In this document: positions 41,303-48,608 of the stretch, piece after piece
How the letters are laid out: each line of letters opens with the position of its first letter
Numbering within the stretch: position 1 is the first letter of the stretch
Source of the DNA: Candidatus Eremiobacter antarcticus
GTDB lineage: Bacteria; Vulcanimicrobiota; Vulcanimicrobiia; Eremiobacterales; Eremiobacteraceae
Length of the DNA stretch: 64,000 nucleotides
Reading direction: 5' to 3'
NCBI GenBank assembly: GCA_003244105.1
Contig: QHBK01000014.1
Coordinates: 1 to 64,000 of the forward strand
Made by a program: the position numbers and the translations under genes
The notes under the pieces: model-generated
Told to the model about the DNA's origin: nothing
The model's input: only the letters and a program-made list of their open reading frames with translations
Database searches by the model: none

Positions 41303-42159
41303 GCTTTCCGATACGCGTACGCTCGCCAGGGGCCTGACGCCAGGCTCTCGACGCGACGCAAACCTGCGTGTTCGAAGGCTTCGTTGAGAGAGCCCGCGCT
41401 GCGTTGACTAAAACCGCTCGCCACAAGAATTCCTCGCGCCCGGAGTTTGCGAGCGAAGGGCTTCGCCAAGCGCATCAGCACAGCGGCGGTGATGTTTGCG
41501 GCGATGAGGTGCGCCTCAGGAAAGGACGCCGGCGTTCCTCTGGCTCGCAGAATCGCCGCCGCTCGCAGGCCGTTGACTTCGAAGTTGCGCTTTGTCGCCT
41601 GCACGGCGATCGGATCCGTGTCCGAGCTGTACACGGTGGCGCCGCACTGCGCTGCCGCCAAGCCTAAAATGCCCGAGCCGCAACCGAGATCCAGCACCAC
41701 GCGCTTCGGCCTCACATGCTGCAACAGCAGCGCCATCGCCAGCCTCGTCGAATCGTGAAGCCCCGTGCCGAACGCCATTCCCGGATCGAGCCACAAAACG
41801 TTACTGCCCGGGGGAGGCCGAAAACCACGCTCCCAATTGGGTGCCACATAGGTCTTCGTCGCGATTTTGAACGGTCGGTAAAAACGCTTCCAAGCACGCT
41901 CCCATTCTTCTTCAGCTACGTCGCTTTGCTCGGCGCGCATGCGCAGCGGCTCGAGGATCTCGCTCACGCGTCGCGCGATCTGGGCGGCGCCGCGGGCTGG
42001 AACGTATGCGCTCACGATGATGTCATGGTTGCCCGGTTTCGCTTCCGCTGAGGTGAGCGCCCCGGTGGCGGCGTGCAACAACGCCGCCGCCCGCTCCACA
42101 TCGCCGGGAGCCGTGCGGACCTGAAAGCAGCGCCACCGCGCCGCGACGCCGCGCCGCAC
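41299..42159 (-). CDS. prmA: Ribosomal protein L11 methyltransferase
   Basis: 286 residues. The SAM-binding motif VLDLGCGSGILGLAAAQCGA is preceded by LWLDPGMAFGTGLHDSTRLAM and followed by AANITAAVLMRLA, all typical of PrmA. It trimethylates ribosomal protein L11. It is placed between dnaJ and rsmE, a common bacterial order (dnaJ-prmA-rsmE). GTG start. Confidence 0.93.
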   Translation of the reverse strand: MRRGVAARWRCFQVRTAPGDVERAAALLHAATGALTSAEAKPGNHDIIVSAYVPARGAAQIARRVSEILEPLRMRAEQSDVAEEEWERAWKRFYRPFKIATKTYVAPNWERGFRPPPGSNVLWLDPGMAFGTGLHDSTRLAMALLLQHVRPKRVVLDLGCGSGILGLAAAQCGATVYSSDTDPIAVQATKRNFEVNGLRAAAILRARGTPASFPEAHLIAANITAAVLMRLAKPFARKLRARGILVASGFSQRSAGSLNEAFEHAGLRRVESLASGPWRAYAYRKA

Positions 42160-42181
42160 GAGCGGCTGCTGCGCCGGCGTG

Positions 42182-43294
42182 CTACTCGTTGCCGAGCGCT
42201 TCGCGGACTTTCTTGAAGAAGTTCTTATCGTGTGCTTCCTCGCCGCCGGCCCCCGCGAATTCTTCCAACAGCTGCCGCTGCTTGCGGCTCAGCTTGCGCG
42301 GCACGGCGACGCGAATCGCGACCACGAGGTCTCCGCGTCCACGGCCACGCATCTTCGGCAGCCCCCGGCCGGGGATGCGAAACGTCGTGCCCGGTTGCGT
42401 GCCGGCCGGCAGATGCAGCGTCGTGGCTCCATCGAGCGCTTCAATCTCCAACACCGCACCCAGTGCGGCCTGCGTGAAGGAGACGTCGGTTTCACAATGC
42501 AGGTCGGACCCGCTTCTCTGAAAGACCTCGTGCTCGGCCATATGCACGTAGATGTAGAGATCTCCGCTTTGGCCGCCGCGATCGCCCGCCTCTCCGAGCC
42601 CGGTATGGCGGATGCGCATGCCGTCCTCGACGCCGGCCGGCACCTTGACCTTCACTCGCTGCTCGCGCTCGACCCGCCCTCTGCCGGAACACGCCTTGCA
42701 AGGATCTCGCACGACCGAGCCCGTTCCGCCGCAGCGCGCGCATGGCGCGCTTGTGACGAACTGACCGAAGGCGGTGCTGCGCGTGTGCCGCAGCTCTCCC
42801 GTTCCCCGGCAGTCCGGACACGTGCTGACTTCGCGACCGTCCGCCGACCCATTACCGCCGCACACGTCGCAGCGGCCCATGTGCGTGAACGTGATCTCGC
42901 GTCCGGCCCCTTGCAAGACGTCATGGAGATCGACTTCGAGGTCATACCGCAGATCCGAGCCGCGCGTCGGAGCCGCTCTGCCGCCCATGCCGCCGCCAAA
43001 GAAGAAGTCGAAGATGTCGCCCACGCCTTGACCGCCGAACGGTCCAGCGCCCGGGCTTCCAACGCCGTCGACCCGCCCGTAGCGATCGTATTGCGAGCGC
43101 TTCGCGCCGTCCGACAAGACGGTGTATGCCTCATTGATCTCGCGGAAGCGCGCCGCGGCCTGCGGCTTCTCCCGCTCTTCGACCACGTCAGGATGGTAGC
43201 GCCGCGCGAGGCTGCGATAGGCTCGCTTGATGTCGTCGTCCGATGCGTCGCGCGGGACCCCGAGGGTGTCATAGTAATCGCGTTGCGTTGGCAC
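42182..43294 (-). CDS. dnaJ: Chaperone DnaJ
   Basis: 370 residues. The J domain has RRYHPDV (HPD motif) near residue 30, then a Gly/Phe-rich linker. The zinc-binding region has four CxxCxGxG-type repeats (CDVCGGNG, CPDCRGTG, CARCGGTG, CKACSGRG), and two C-terminal substrate domains follow. It delivers unfolded proteins to DnaK and stimulates its ATPase. It lies 30 bp after hrcA; no grpE or dnaK lies between or near. Confidence 0.97.
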   Translation of the reverse strand: MPTQRDYYDTLGVPRDASDDDIKRAYRSLARRYHPDVVEEREKPQAAARFREINEAYTVLSDGAKRSQYDRYGRVDGVGSPGAGPFGGQGVGDIFDFFFGGGMGGRAAPTRGSDLRYDLEVDLHDVLQGAGREITFTHMGRCDVCGGNGSADGREVSTCPDCRGTGELRHTRSTAFGQFVTSAPCARCGGTGSVVRDPCKACSGRGRVEREQRVKVKVPAGVEDGMRIRHTGLGEAGDRGGQSGDLYIYVHMAEHEVFQRSGSDLHCETDVSFTQAALGAVLEIEALDGATTLHLPAGTQPGTTFRIPGRGLPKMRGRGRGDLVVAIRVAVPRKLSRKQRQLLEEFAGAGGEEAHDKNFFKKVREALGNE

Positions 43295-43324
43295 TGCCGC
43301 CCCTGCTTCTCCTGAAACTCTCGC

Positions 43325-44443
43325 TTACTCTCGCGGAGTCGACGATGCGTCCCCGTGGAAGAGGGCGTTAAGATTGTCGGCCATGCAATTGATGAGCGCG
43401 ATGAGCCGCGCGTACTGCATGCGGCGAGGCCCGAGGATGCCGACGGCGCCGGCGTTGCTGTCCCCTACTTTATAAGGAACGGTCACGACGCTACACTCAC
43501 TCATATCGGCAGTGGGCAACTCGCGCCCGATGCTGACCTTCGCGCCCTCGGCCAGCAGCGAGCGGTGCAGAAGCTGATACAGCGTCTGCTCCTCTTCCAG
43601 CAGATCGAGTATCGCTCGCAGCTTTCGCAGGTCGCGAAACTCCTGTTGATCCAGCAGGTTGTGCGCCCCCTCGGAGAAGAGCCGGCCCTCGATCCCAGCC
43701 TCCGAGTGTTCCGCAAGGATGCTCGCGATGTGGCGCAAGAGGTCGGCCGGCAAGGGCGTCTGACACGCGAGCCGCTGCAGCGCCTCCAGATCGATGTCGC
43801 GCAGCGCCGTCCCTTGCAGATGCTGGTTGAAGTTGTTGGCGGCGTGCACGAGCGCCTCGGCGTCGAGATCCGCCTGGACGTTGACGGTTTTCTGCGCCGC
43901 CAGACCTAAATTGCTTACGAGCACGATGTGAGCCGCATGGTCGTCCAGCCATATCAGCTCGATGTGGCGAAACACTTGGGTGCTCAAGCGTGGTGCGATG
44001 GCGAACGCAATGTTGCGGGTCAAGCTTGAGAGGACGTGCGAGGCATGGTCGACGATGGAGTCCAATTGATGACTGGCGCTGTTGACCTCAAGCCGTATGC
44101 GCTCGCGCTCTTGGGCCGTCAGCGTCTCCGGCAGCATCAAGCGGTCGACGTAATAACGGTAGCCGCGGTCGGAGGGAACGCGGCCGGCGGAGGTGTGCGG
44201 CTGGTCGAGATAGCCTTCTTCGTCCAGGCTCGCGAGCTCGGCACGCACGGTCGCGGGGCTGATCCCCAAGTTGTACTTCTGGGTAAGCGTGGCGGAGCCC
44301 ACGGGCTCTCCCGTGGCGATATACTCGTACACCACGGTGCCGAGAATAGCCGTCTTGCGGCGATCAAGCGGCTGTTCGGCCGCTTGCTCGAAGGCTTTGT
44401 CCGTTTGGCTTACCCGTTCATCGGTTTCGTGCGGTTTTTCCAT
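43325..44443 (-). CDS. hrcA: Heat-inducible transcription repressor HrcA
   Basis: About 372 residues. The winged-helix N-terminus (RRKTAILGTVVYEYIATGEPVGSATL, then SPATVRAELASLDEEGYL) is diagnostic. GYRYYVDRLM and a GAF-like core follow. It represses heat-shock operons by binding CIRCE, with GroEL as cofactor. A CIRCE-like element lies 3 nt before the ATG at 44443, which favours this start and implies autoregulation. A perfect TTGACA lies further upstream (44507-44512 on the minus strand) but lacks a good -10 at standard spacing. Confidence 0.95.
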   Translation of the reverse strand: MEKPHETDERVSQTDKAFEQAAEQPLDRRKTAILGTVVYEYIATGEPVGSATLTQKYNLGISPATVRAELASLDEEGYLDQPHTSAGRVPSDRGYRYYVDRLMLPETLTAQERERIRLEVNSASHQLDSIVDHASHVLSSLTRNIAFAIAPRLSTQVFRHIELIWLDDHAAHIVLVSNLGLAAQKTVNVQADLDAEALVHAANNFNQHLQGTALRDIDLEALQRLACQTPLPADLLRHIASILAEHSEAGIEGRLFSEGAHNLLDQQEFRDLRKLRAILDLLEEEQTLYQLLHRSLLAEGAKVSIGRELPTADMSECSVVTVPYKVGDSNAGAVGILGPRRMQYARLIALINCMADNLNALFHGDASSTPRE

Positions 44444-44445
44444 CG

Positions 44446-44472
44446 TTGGCAATCGCGCATTGAGAGTGCTAA
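44446..44472 (-). promoter_or_regulatory. Degenerate CIRCE operator before hrcA
   Basis: On the minus strand TTAGCACTC (44472-44464) is a perfect left half-site. After exactly 9 nt comes GATTGCCAA, matching the consensus GAGTGCTAA at seven of nine positions. Spacing and position in front of hrcA match the known HrcA operator. It occupies the space where a Shine-Dalgarno would lie. Confidence 0.8.
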
Positions 44473-44569
44473 TTCGATTTCTACGGCAAACGGTCGGCGC
44501 GTCCCTTGTCAAGAACGTGGCGCCACGTCCGTGGATCGCGGTGCGGCGAGGTGATGAGTGGGACCTGAT

Positions 44570-45349
44570 ATGACGACCGGATCAGCGCAACGGCGAGTTG
44601 CGTTGGTCACCGGCAGCGCCGGCGGCTTGATGCGGGGGGTGTGCGTCTCGCTTGCGTCGGCCGGATATGCCGTCGCCGTCAACTTTAAACCGCCGCGCAC
44701 GCACGCGGACGATACGGTGGATCTCGTGCGGCGAGCGGGTGGTGAGGCTATCAGCTTATCTGCCGATGTCGCCGTGCCCGAAGAGGCAGCCGCCCTTGTC
44801 GCCGACTCACACGAACAACTCGGACGCCTCGATGTGCTCGTATGCGGCGCCGGGCCAATGATCGTGAAAGACGCCTTCGACATGACTTTGGCTGAGTACC
44901 GCGCGATGATCGAGGGCAATCTAGGCTCCGCGTTTTATACCATCAAGGCTGCGTTGCCGCTGATGCGCGCGCAACGCTTCGGGCGCATCGTCACGTTCGG
45001 CATGACGGGAAGCGAAGCGACGATGGGCATGCGACGGATGGCGGCGTATGCCGCCGCCAAAGCCGGCGTTGTCGCGATCACGCGCTCCTTGGCTTTGGAA
45101 GAAGGGCCGCACGGAATCACCTGCAACACGATTGACATAGGCGACATCCGCGACAAAGACGTCGATCGAGCGGGCGCCGTGGCGCGGCGCGACTATCGCA
45201 ATCCGACCATGCGGCCGGGAAGCTGGCAAGACATCGGAGACGCCGTCGTGTACCTCGCCGGCGAACAGGCGTCGTTCATCAACGGCGCGGTCCTCAACAT
45301 CAACGGCGGTTGGCAAGGATTTCTTGCGGAGTTTGCGAGGTGGCCATGA
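44570..45349 (+). CDS. Short-chain dehydrogenase/reductase (FabG-like)
   Basis: About 259 residues. VALVTGSAGGLMRGV is a slightly unusual cofactor-binding glycine motif, VCGAGP replaces the common NNAG, and the active-site YAAAKAGV holds Tyr and Lys. INGAVLNINGGW is the standard SDR end. It is a probable NAD(P)-dependent oxidoreductase; the altered NNAG position makes the substrate hard to guess. The ATG at 44570 is preferred over a GTG at 44558. Its TGA overlaps the ATG of the glyoxalase-like gene. Confidence 0.85.
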   Translation: MTTGSAQRRVALVTGSAGGLMRGVCVSLASAGYAVAVNFKPPRTHADDTVDLVRRAGGEAISLSADVAVPEEAAALVADSHEQLGRLDVLVCGAGPMIVKDAFDMTLAEYRAMIEGNLGSAFYTIKAALPLMRAQRFGRIVTFGMTGSEATMGMRRMAAYAAAKAGVVAITRSLALEEGPHGITCNTIDIGDIRDKDVDRAGAVARRDYRNPTMRPGSWQDIGDAVVYLAGEQASFINGAVLNINGGWQGFLAEFARWP

Positions 45350-45750
45350 AGCGAAAACAAGCGCGGATCAAGCTCGGTACCGTCGGACACTTTTCCCTTG
45401 CGGTCAAGGATCCCAAGGCGAGCGCACGGTGGTGGGCATGCACTTCGACCTGGAAACGATGGTGCGCGGCAAAGACTTCGTGGGCATCAACAACGAGGCG
45501 GTCACAATCGTTTTCTTCAAAGGCCGTCCGCACCCTGAGACGCTCGAGCATATGTCCTTATCTGAACACGATGAGCGCGTTGCGTGCCGCTCTCAAGCAA
45601 CTGAGGGCAGCGGGCGTCGCGCTCGAGGATCCCGGCGATGAGATCGGTCCGGAGGGGCCGGGATCCGCTCATATGGGATTGTGGTTTCACGACGACGACG
45701 GCTACCGCTGGGAGCTTTCCGTGCAGAACGTAGCCCGGCGGCGGGGGTGA
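45346..45750 (+). pseudogene. Glyoxalase/VOC-family gene with two compensating frameshifts
   Basis: The open frame gives 134 residues, but only its two ends make sense: GTVGHFSLAVKDPKASARWW at the start and SALRAALKQLRAAGVALEDPG...WFHDDDGYRWELSV at the end, both typical of vicinal-oxygen-chelate proteins. The middle VOC sequence (HFDLETMVRGKDFVGINNE, VTIVFFKGRPHPETLEHM) is encoded in another frame between about 45440 and 45558. Apparent deletions of 1 nt near 45437 and 2 nt near 45560 restore the frame. This is either a recent pseudogene or a pair of sequencing/assembly errors in a real gene coupled to the SDR. Confidence 0.8.
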
Positions 45751-45867
45751 ACGTACGTCCGCCGCGCCCATCGCCACGCAGTAGAGGCGTGCGCTCGGTC
45801 CGCATCCGTCATCCATTCAAGGATGTTGTCGTGAAGTTCGCGCGCTGGCCGTGAGGCAAAAGTGATT

Positions 45868-45901
45868 GTGAGCCCGGCGCACCGATGCGCGGCGGGCTCA
45901 C
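45868..45901 (-). terminator. Hairpin terminator between convergent genes
   Basis: GTGAGCCCG (45868-45876) pairs with CGGGCTCAC (45893-45901), with an inner GCGC/GCGC stem. On the minus strand, downstream of the ferritin-like gene, AATCACTTTT follows. The T run starts a few nt after the stem, so it is a moderate-quality terminator. Confidence 0.6.
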
Positions 45902-45940
45902 TTGGCCGTGCAGCTGCACAGCCTGCGATGTTGCGTGCGT

Positions 45941-46726
45941 TTAGCGGATGGTGCCGTTTAGTCCGTTCGGGAAGAACGGCCGAACGATTGCAAGCACCTG
46001 CTGCACCGTTCGCGCAGCGACCAGAGCCTGTGCGTTCACCGAGAACAAGTGAGATCCGGAGGGCGGCGGGAGGACGTCAAGAGCATCCAGCGGTTTTGTG
46101 GCGACGCCAAAGGCAGCCACTTGCAGCCTGATGTTCCCCGCGTGCTCCGCTTCCGTTCCAAGAATACGAGCTGCGTAGCCTAAGACGATCTTCGACTGCA
46201 GCAAAGGCGCCGCTCCCGCATACGCGCTCACGCCCGTGTCTTCGAGTGCCCGGGCGAGAAGCAGAAACTCGAGCTGATTCCCGAATCCGACGCCGACCGC
46301 ATTCAGATTGATGGCGGGTTTTGCCACCGCATTCGCAGAGCCGATCAGCTGGTGGAGCAGTATGACGTGCTGTTGTTCATCGTACGCGAGCTCGCGCGCC
46401 GACTGTTGCAGCAACGCGTTGCTGAAACTGACCATCTTGCCGCCGACGGTCGCCCCTGGTTTTCCAAAGCCACCGGTCACTGGGGCTATGCCCGTGATCC
46501 CGTGACCGGTCGTCGCGTAGGTATAGAATTCCGCCTCAAGATATTCCAGATTCAACGCGAAGTTCAAGATGTCGTCGTCGGATATGTCGTAGCCGAGGAC
46601 GGTCGCGGGCAGGCCCATTGCTGCAGTGACCGCCAAGGCCCCCGCGCCCAGGCTTCCCAACATGGTCTTGCGCGATAGCTGCCCGAGCTTATCCAGTGTC
46701 GGACTAGGGGTCTTAATTTCTGACAT
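45941..46726 (-). CDS. Exported ferritin-like domain protein
   Basis: About 261 residues. An N-terminal hydrophobic segment (KTMLGSLGAGALAVTAAMGLPA) follows LSRK and may be a Tat-like or Sec signal. The mature protein is helical with EYLEAEFYTYA, ELAYDEQQHVILLHQL, EFLLLARALEDTGVSAY and ILGTEAEHAGNIR. These Glu and Glu-X2-His motifs fit a diiron four-helix ferritin-like fold of the desiccation-related (Pcc13-62) type. Possible roles are oxidative-stress or desiccation defence. GGAG lies 7 nt before the ATG at 46726; an adjacent ATG at 46729 is possible. Confidence 0.82.
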   Translation of the reverse strand: MSEIKTPSPTLDKLGQLSRKTMLGSLGAGALAVTAAMGLPATVLGYDISDDDILNFALNLEYLEAEFYTYATTGHGITGIAPVTGGFGKPGATVGGKMVSFSNALLQQSARELAYDEQQHVILLHQLIGSANAVAKPAINLNAVGVGFGNQLEFLLLARALEDTGVSAYAGAAPLLQSKIVLGYAARILGTEAEHAGNIRLQVAAFGVATKPLDALDVLPPPSGSHLFSVNAQALVAARTVQQVLAIVRPFFPNGLNGTIR

Positions 46727-46980
46727 CATCACACTCCAGTTGCAGAGATAGAAATAAAGCAGCGACGCCTCGCCCCGGCGCGTCTCGCTGCATTTCACTT
46801 CTCCCCAACGAATCAGGATGTATTTCGGATGTATCCGACTTAAGGCGTGCCCGTACGTCGCCCGGCCTTAAAGGCTGAAATGCTCCGCGGGACAGGGAAT
46901 CGTCCGATTGCCTTGCGCCGACGTATCAAAAATCGCAGGCTTGTTTTCGACGCTGGCGGAGGCCGCTGATATGAATACTG

Positions 46981-47868
46981 ATGTCTGGTACGAGTAGCAC
47001 CGCGGACCAGCCGCGAGATTCCAATCGGCGGCATCGCGTCTTTCGTAATCCGCTCGTCGTGCGGCTGACCCATTGGCTAAGCGCGCTTGCCCTGTTGATC
47101 CTGACGATGAGCGGGATGCAGATCTTCAACGCTCACGCCGCGCTCTATGCATCCGATGCGTCGGACTTCGCTCATCCGGCGTTGGCCATCGGCGGCGGGA
47201 TGGACAGCCGCGGCGATCCCAAAGGGTTCGTGCAGTTTGGTTCCAGGCGCATCAGCACCACGCATGTGTTGGGTTGGGGTCCGAACGGCTATGGGGAAGA
47301 AGGTCCGCGCGCATTTCCCGCTTGGGCGACCATGCCCCCGCAACAAGACCTGGCCAACGGTCGCCGCTGGCATATCGCGTTCGCCTGGATCTTCGTCCTT
47401 TGCGGTCTGACGTTCGCACCGTGGGCGCTGCGGCTGTGGCCAAGCCGCGCCGATATGCGCGCGTTGCCACACGCGTTGCGCACGCATCTGCTTCCCTGGA
47501 AAGTCGCTCCCAGCGCGCAACAGAATCCGCTGCAGAAGCTCACCTACTTCGGACTGGTGTTCATCGTCGTGCCCATCGCGATACTCTCGGGATTAGCGCT
47601 TGCGCCGGCGGTCGACAGCTGGGCCCACTGGCTGCCCGCGATCTTCGGTGGTCGCCAGTTCGCTCGCATCTGGCACTTCGCGGCGATGATCACCATCATC
47701 GTGTTCTTCGTGGGGCACGTGGTTATGGTCGCGCTGACGGGGCTGGTCAACAACATGCGCTCCATGATCACAGGTTGGCTCGTCGTGCCGCAAAGCGCGG
47801 CGGCCGGCGGCGTTGTGCGCCCTAGCGCCGCCGATGAGCCGGCCGCGAAAGTGCCGGCGCTGTCATGA
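46981..47868 (+). CDS. Cytochrome b561-type membrane subunit
   Basis: 295 residues with four membrane helices. His residues suited to heme ligation lie in VVRLTHWLSALALLIL, GRRWHIAFAWIFVL, FARIWHFAAMITI and VFFVGHVVMVALTG. Such b-type cytochromes link quinones to periplasmic redox enzymes. The next gene, overlapping in ATGA, encodes a molybdopterin oxidoreductase, so this is most likely its membrane electron carrier, analogous to YedZ but of another fold. Confidence 0.88.
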   Translation: MSGTSSTADQPRDSNRRHRVFRNPLVVRLTHWLSALALLILTMSGMQIFNAHAALYASDASDFAHPALAIGGGMDSRGDPKGFVQFGSRRISTTHVLGWGPNGYGEEGPRAFPAWATMPPQQDLANGRRWHIAFAWIFVLCGLTFAPWALRLWPSRADMRALPHALRTHLLPWKVAPSAQQNPLQKLTYFGLVFIVVPIAILSGLALAPAVDSWAHWLPAIFGGRQFARIWHFAAMITIIVFFVGHVVMVALTGLVNNMRSMITGWLVVPQSAAAGGVVRPSAADEPAAKVPALS

Positions 47869-48608
47869 AACGCGTCACTTTCATCTCAATCGCCGGCTCG
47901 ACGCTTCTGACCGGCTGCTCCGGCTTCGTCACATCGCTCAACGACAACGCCACCGTGCGCAAAGCGCTTGAGGTTCCGGAACGGCTCAACACTGCGCTGC
48001 TCAGCCACGGCCATCCGCTGGCGCGCGAATATGCCGAGTCTGCGATCTCGCCCGACTTTCGGCAAAACGGATTCGATCCGCCCTCGAGCGCCGAGTATGG
48101 ACGTTGGAGCGCCACAGGCTGGGCTGGTTACCGGTTGGTGGTCTCTGGCCTCGTAGACTCTCCGCGCTCCTACGACCTCGCGGCGCTGCGCCATAAATTT
48201 CCGCGGCGGTCGCAGATCACGCGCCACGATTGCGTGGAGGGCTGGAGCGTCATCGGCAAATGGACCGGCGTGCGCTTGACCGACGTGTTGCAAGACTGCA
48301 TTCCGAAGCCCCAAGCAGGGTTTGTCGTGTTCCATTGTCTCGACGATGACGGCACCGCAACGCGCTACTACGAGTCCTTGAACATGGAGCAGGCGGCTCA
48401 CCCTCAAGCGCTGCTCGCGTACGAGCTCAACGACCGGCCGGTGCCGTTGAAAAACGGAGCGCCGTTGCGGCTCAAAGTGCCCACCCAACTTGGCTATAAA
48501 AGCGCAAAATATGTGAACCACATCGAAGTCGTGGCGCGACTCGGAGGCCACAACGGTAAAGGCGGGTACTGGGAAGACCGCGATTATGAGTGGTTCGCGG
48601 GGATATAG
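47865..48608 (+). CDS. Molybdopterin-dependent oxidoreductase (sulfite-oxidase/MsrP fold), predicted lipoprotein
   Basis: 247 residues. RHDCVEGWSVIGKWTGVRLTDVL carries the Mo-ligating Cys of the sulfite-oxidase/YedY fold; HCLDDDGTATRYYESLNMEQA and PLRLKVPTQLGYKSAKYV are also characteristic. The N-terminus MKRVTFISIAGSTLLTGCSG has a lipobox (LTGC) and only a Lys-Arg pair, not twin Arg. It is probably an electron-fed reductase of a small oxidised compound at the cell surface. It is coupled to the cytochrome b561 gene. Its 3' end overlaps the convergent helicase gene by 25 bp. Confidence 0.87.
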   Translation: MKRVTFISIAGSTLLTGCSGFVTSLNDNATVRKALEVPERLNTALLSHGHPLAREYAESAISPDFRQNGFDPPSSAEYGRWSATGWAGYRLVVSGLVDSPRSYDLAALRHKFPRRSQITRHDCVEGWSVIGKWTGVRLTDVLQDCIPKPQAGFVVFHCLDDDGTATRYYESLNMEQAAHPQALLAYELNDRPVPLKNGAPLRLKVPTQLGYKSAKYVNHIEVVARLGGHNGKGGYWEDRDYEWFAGI

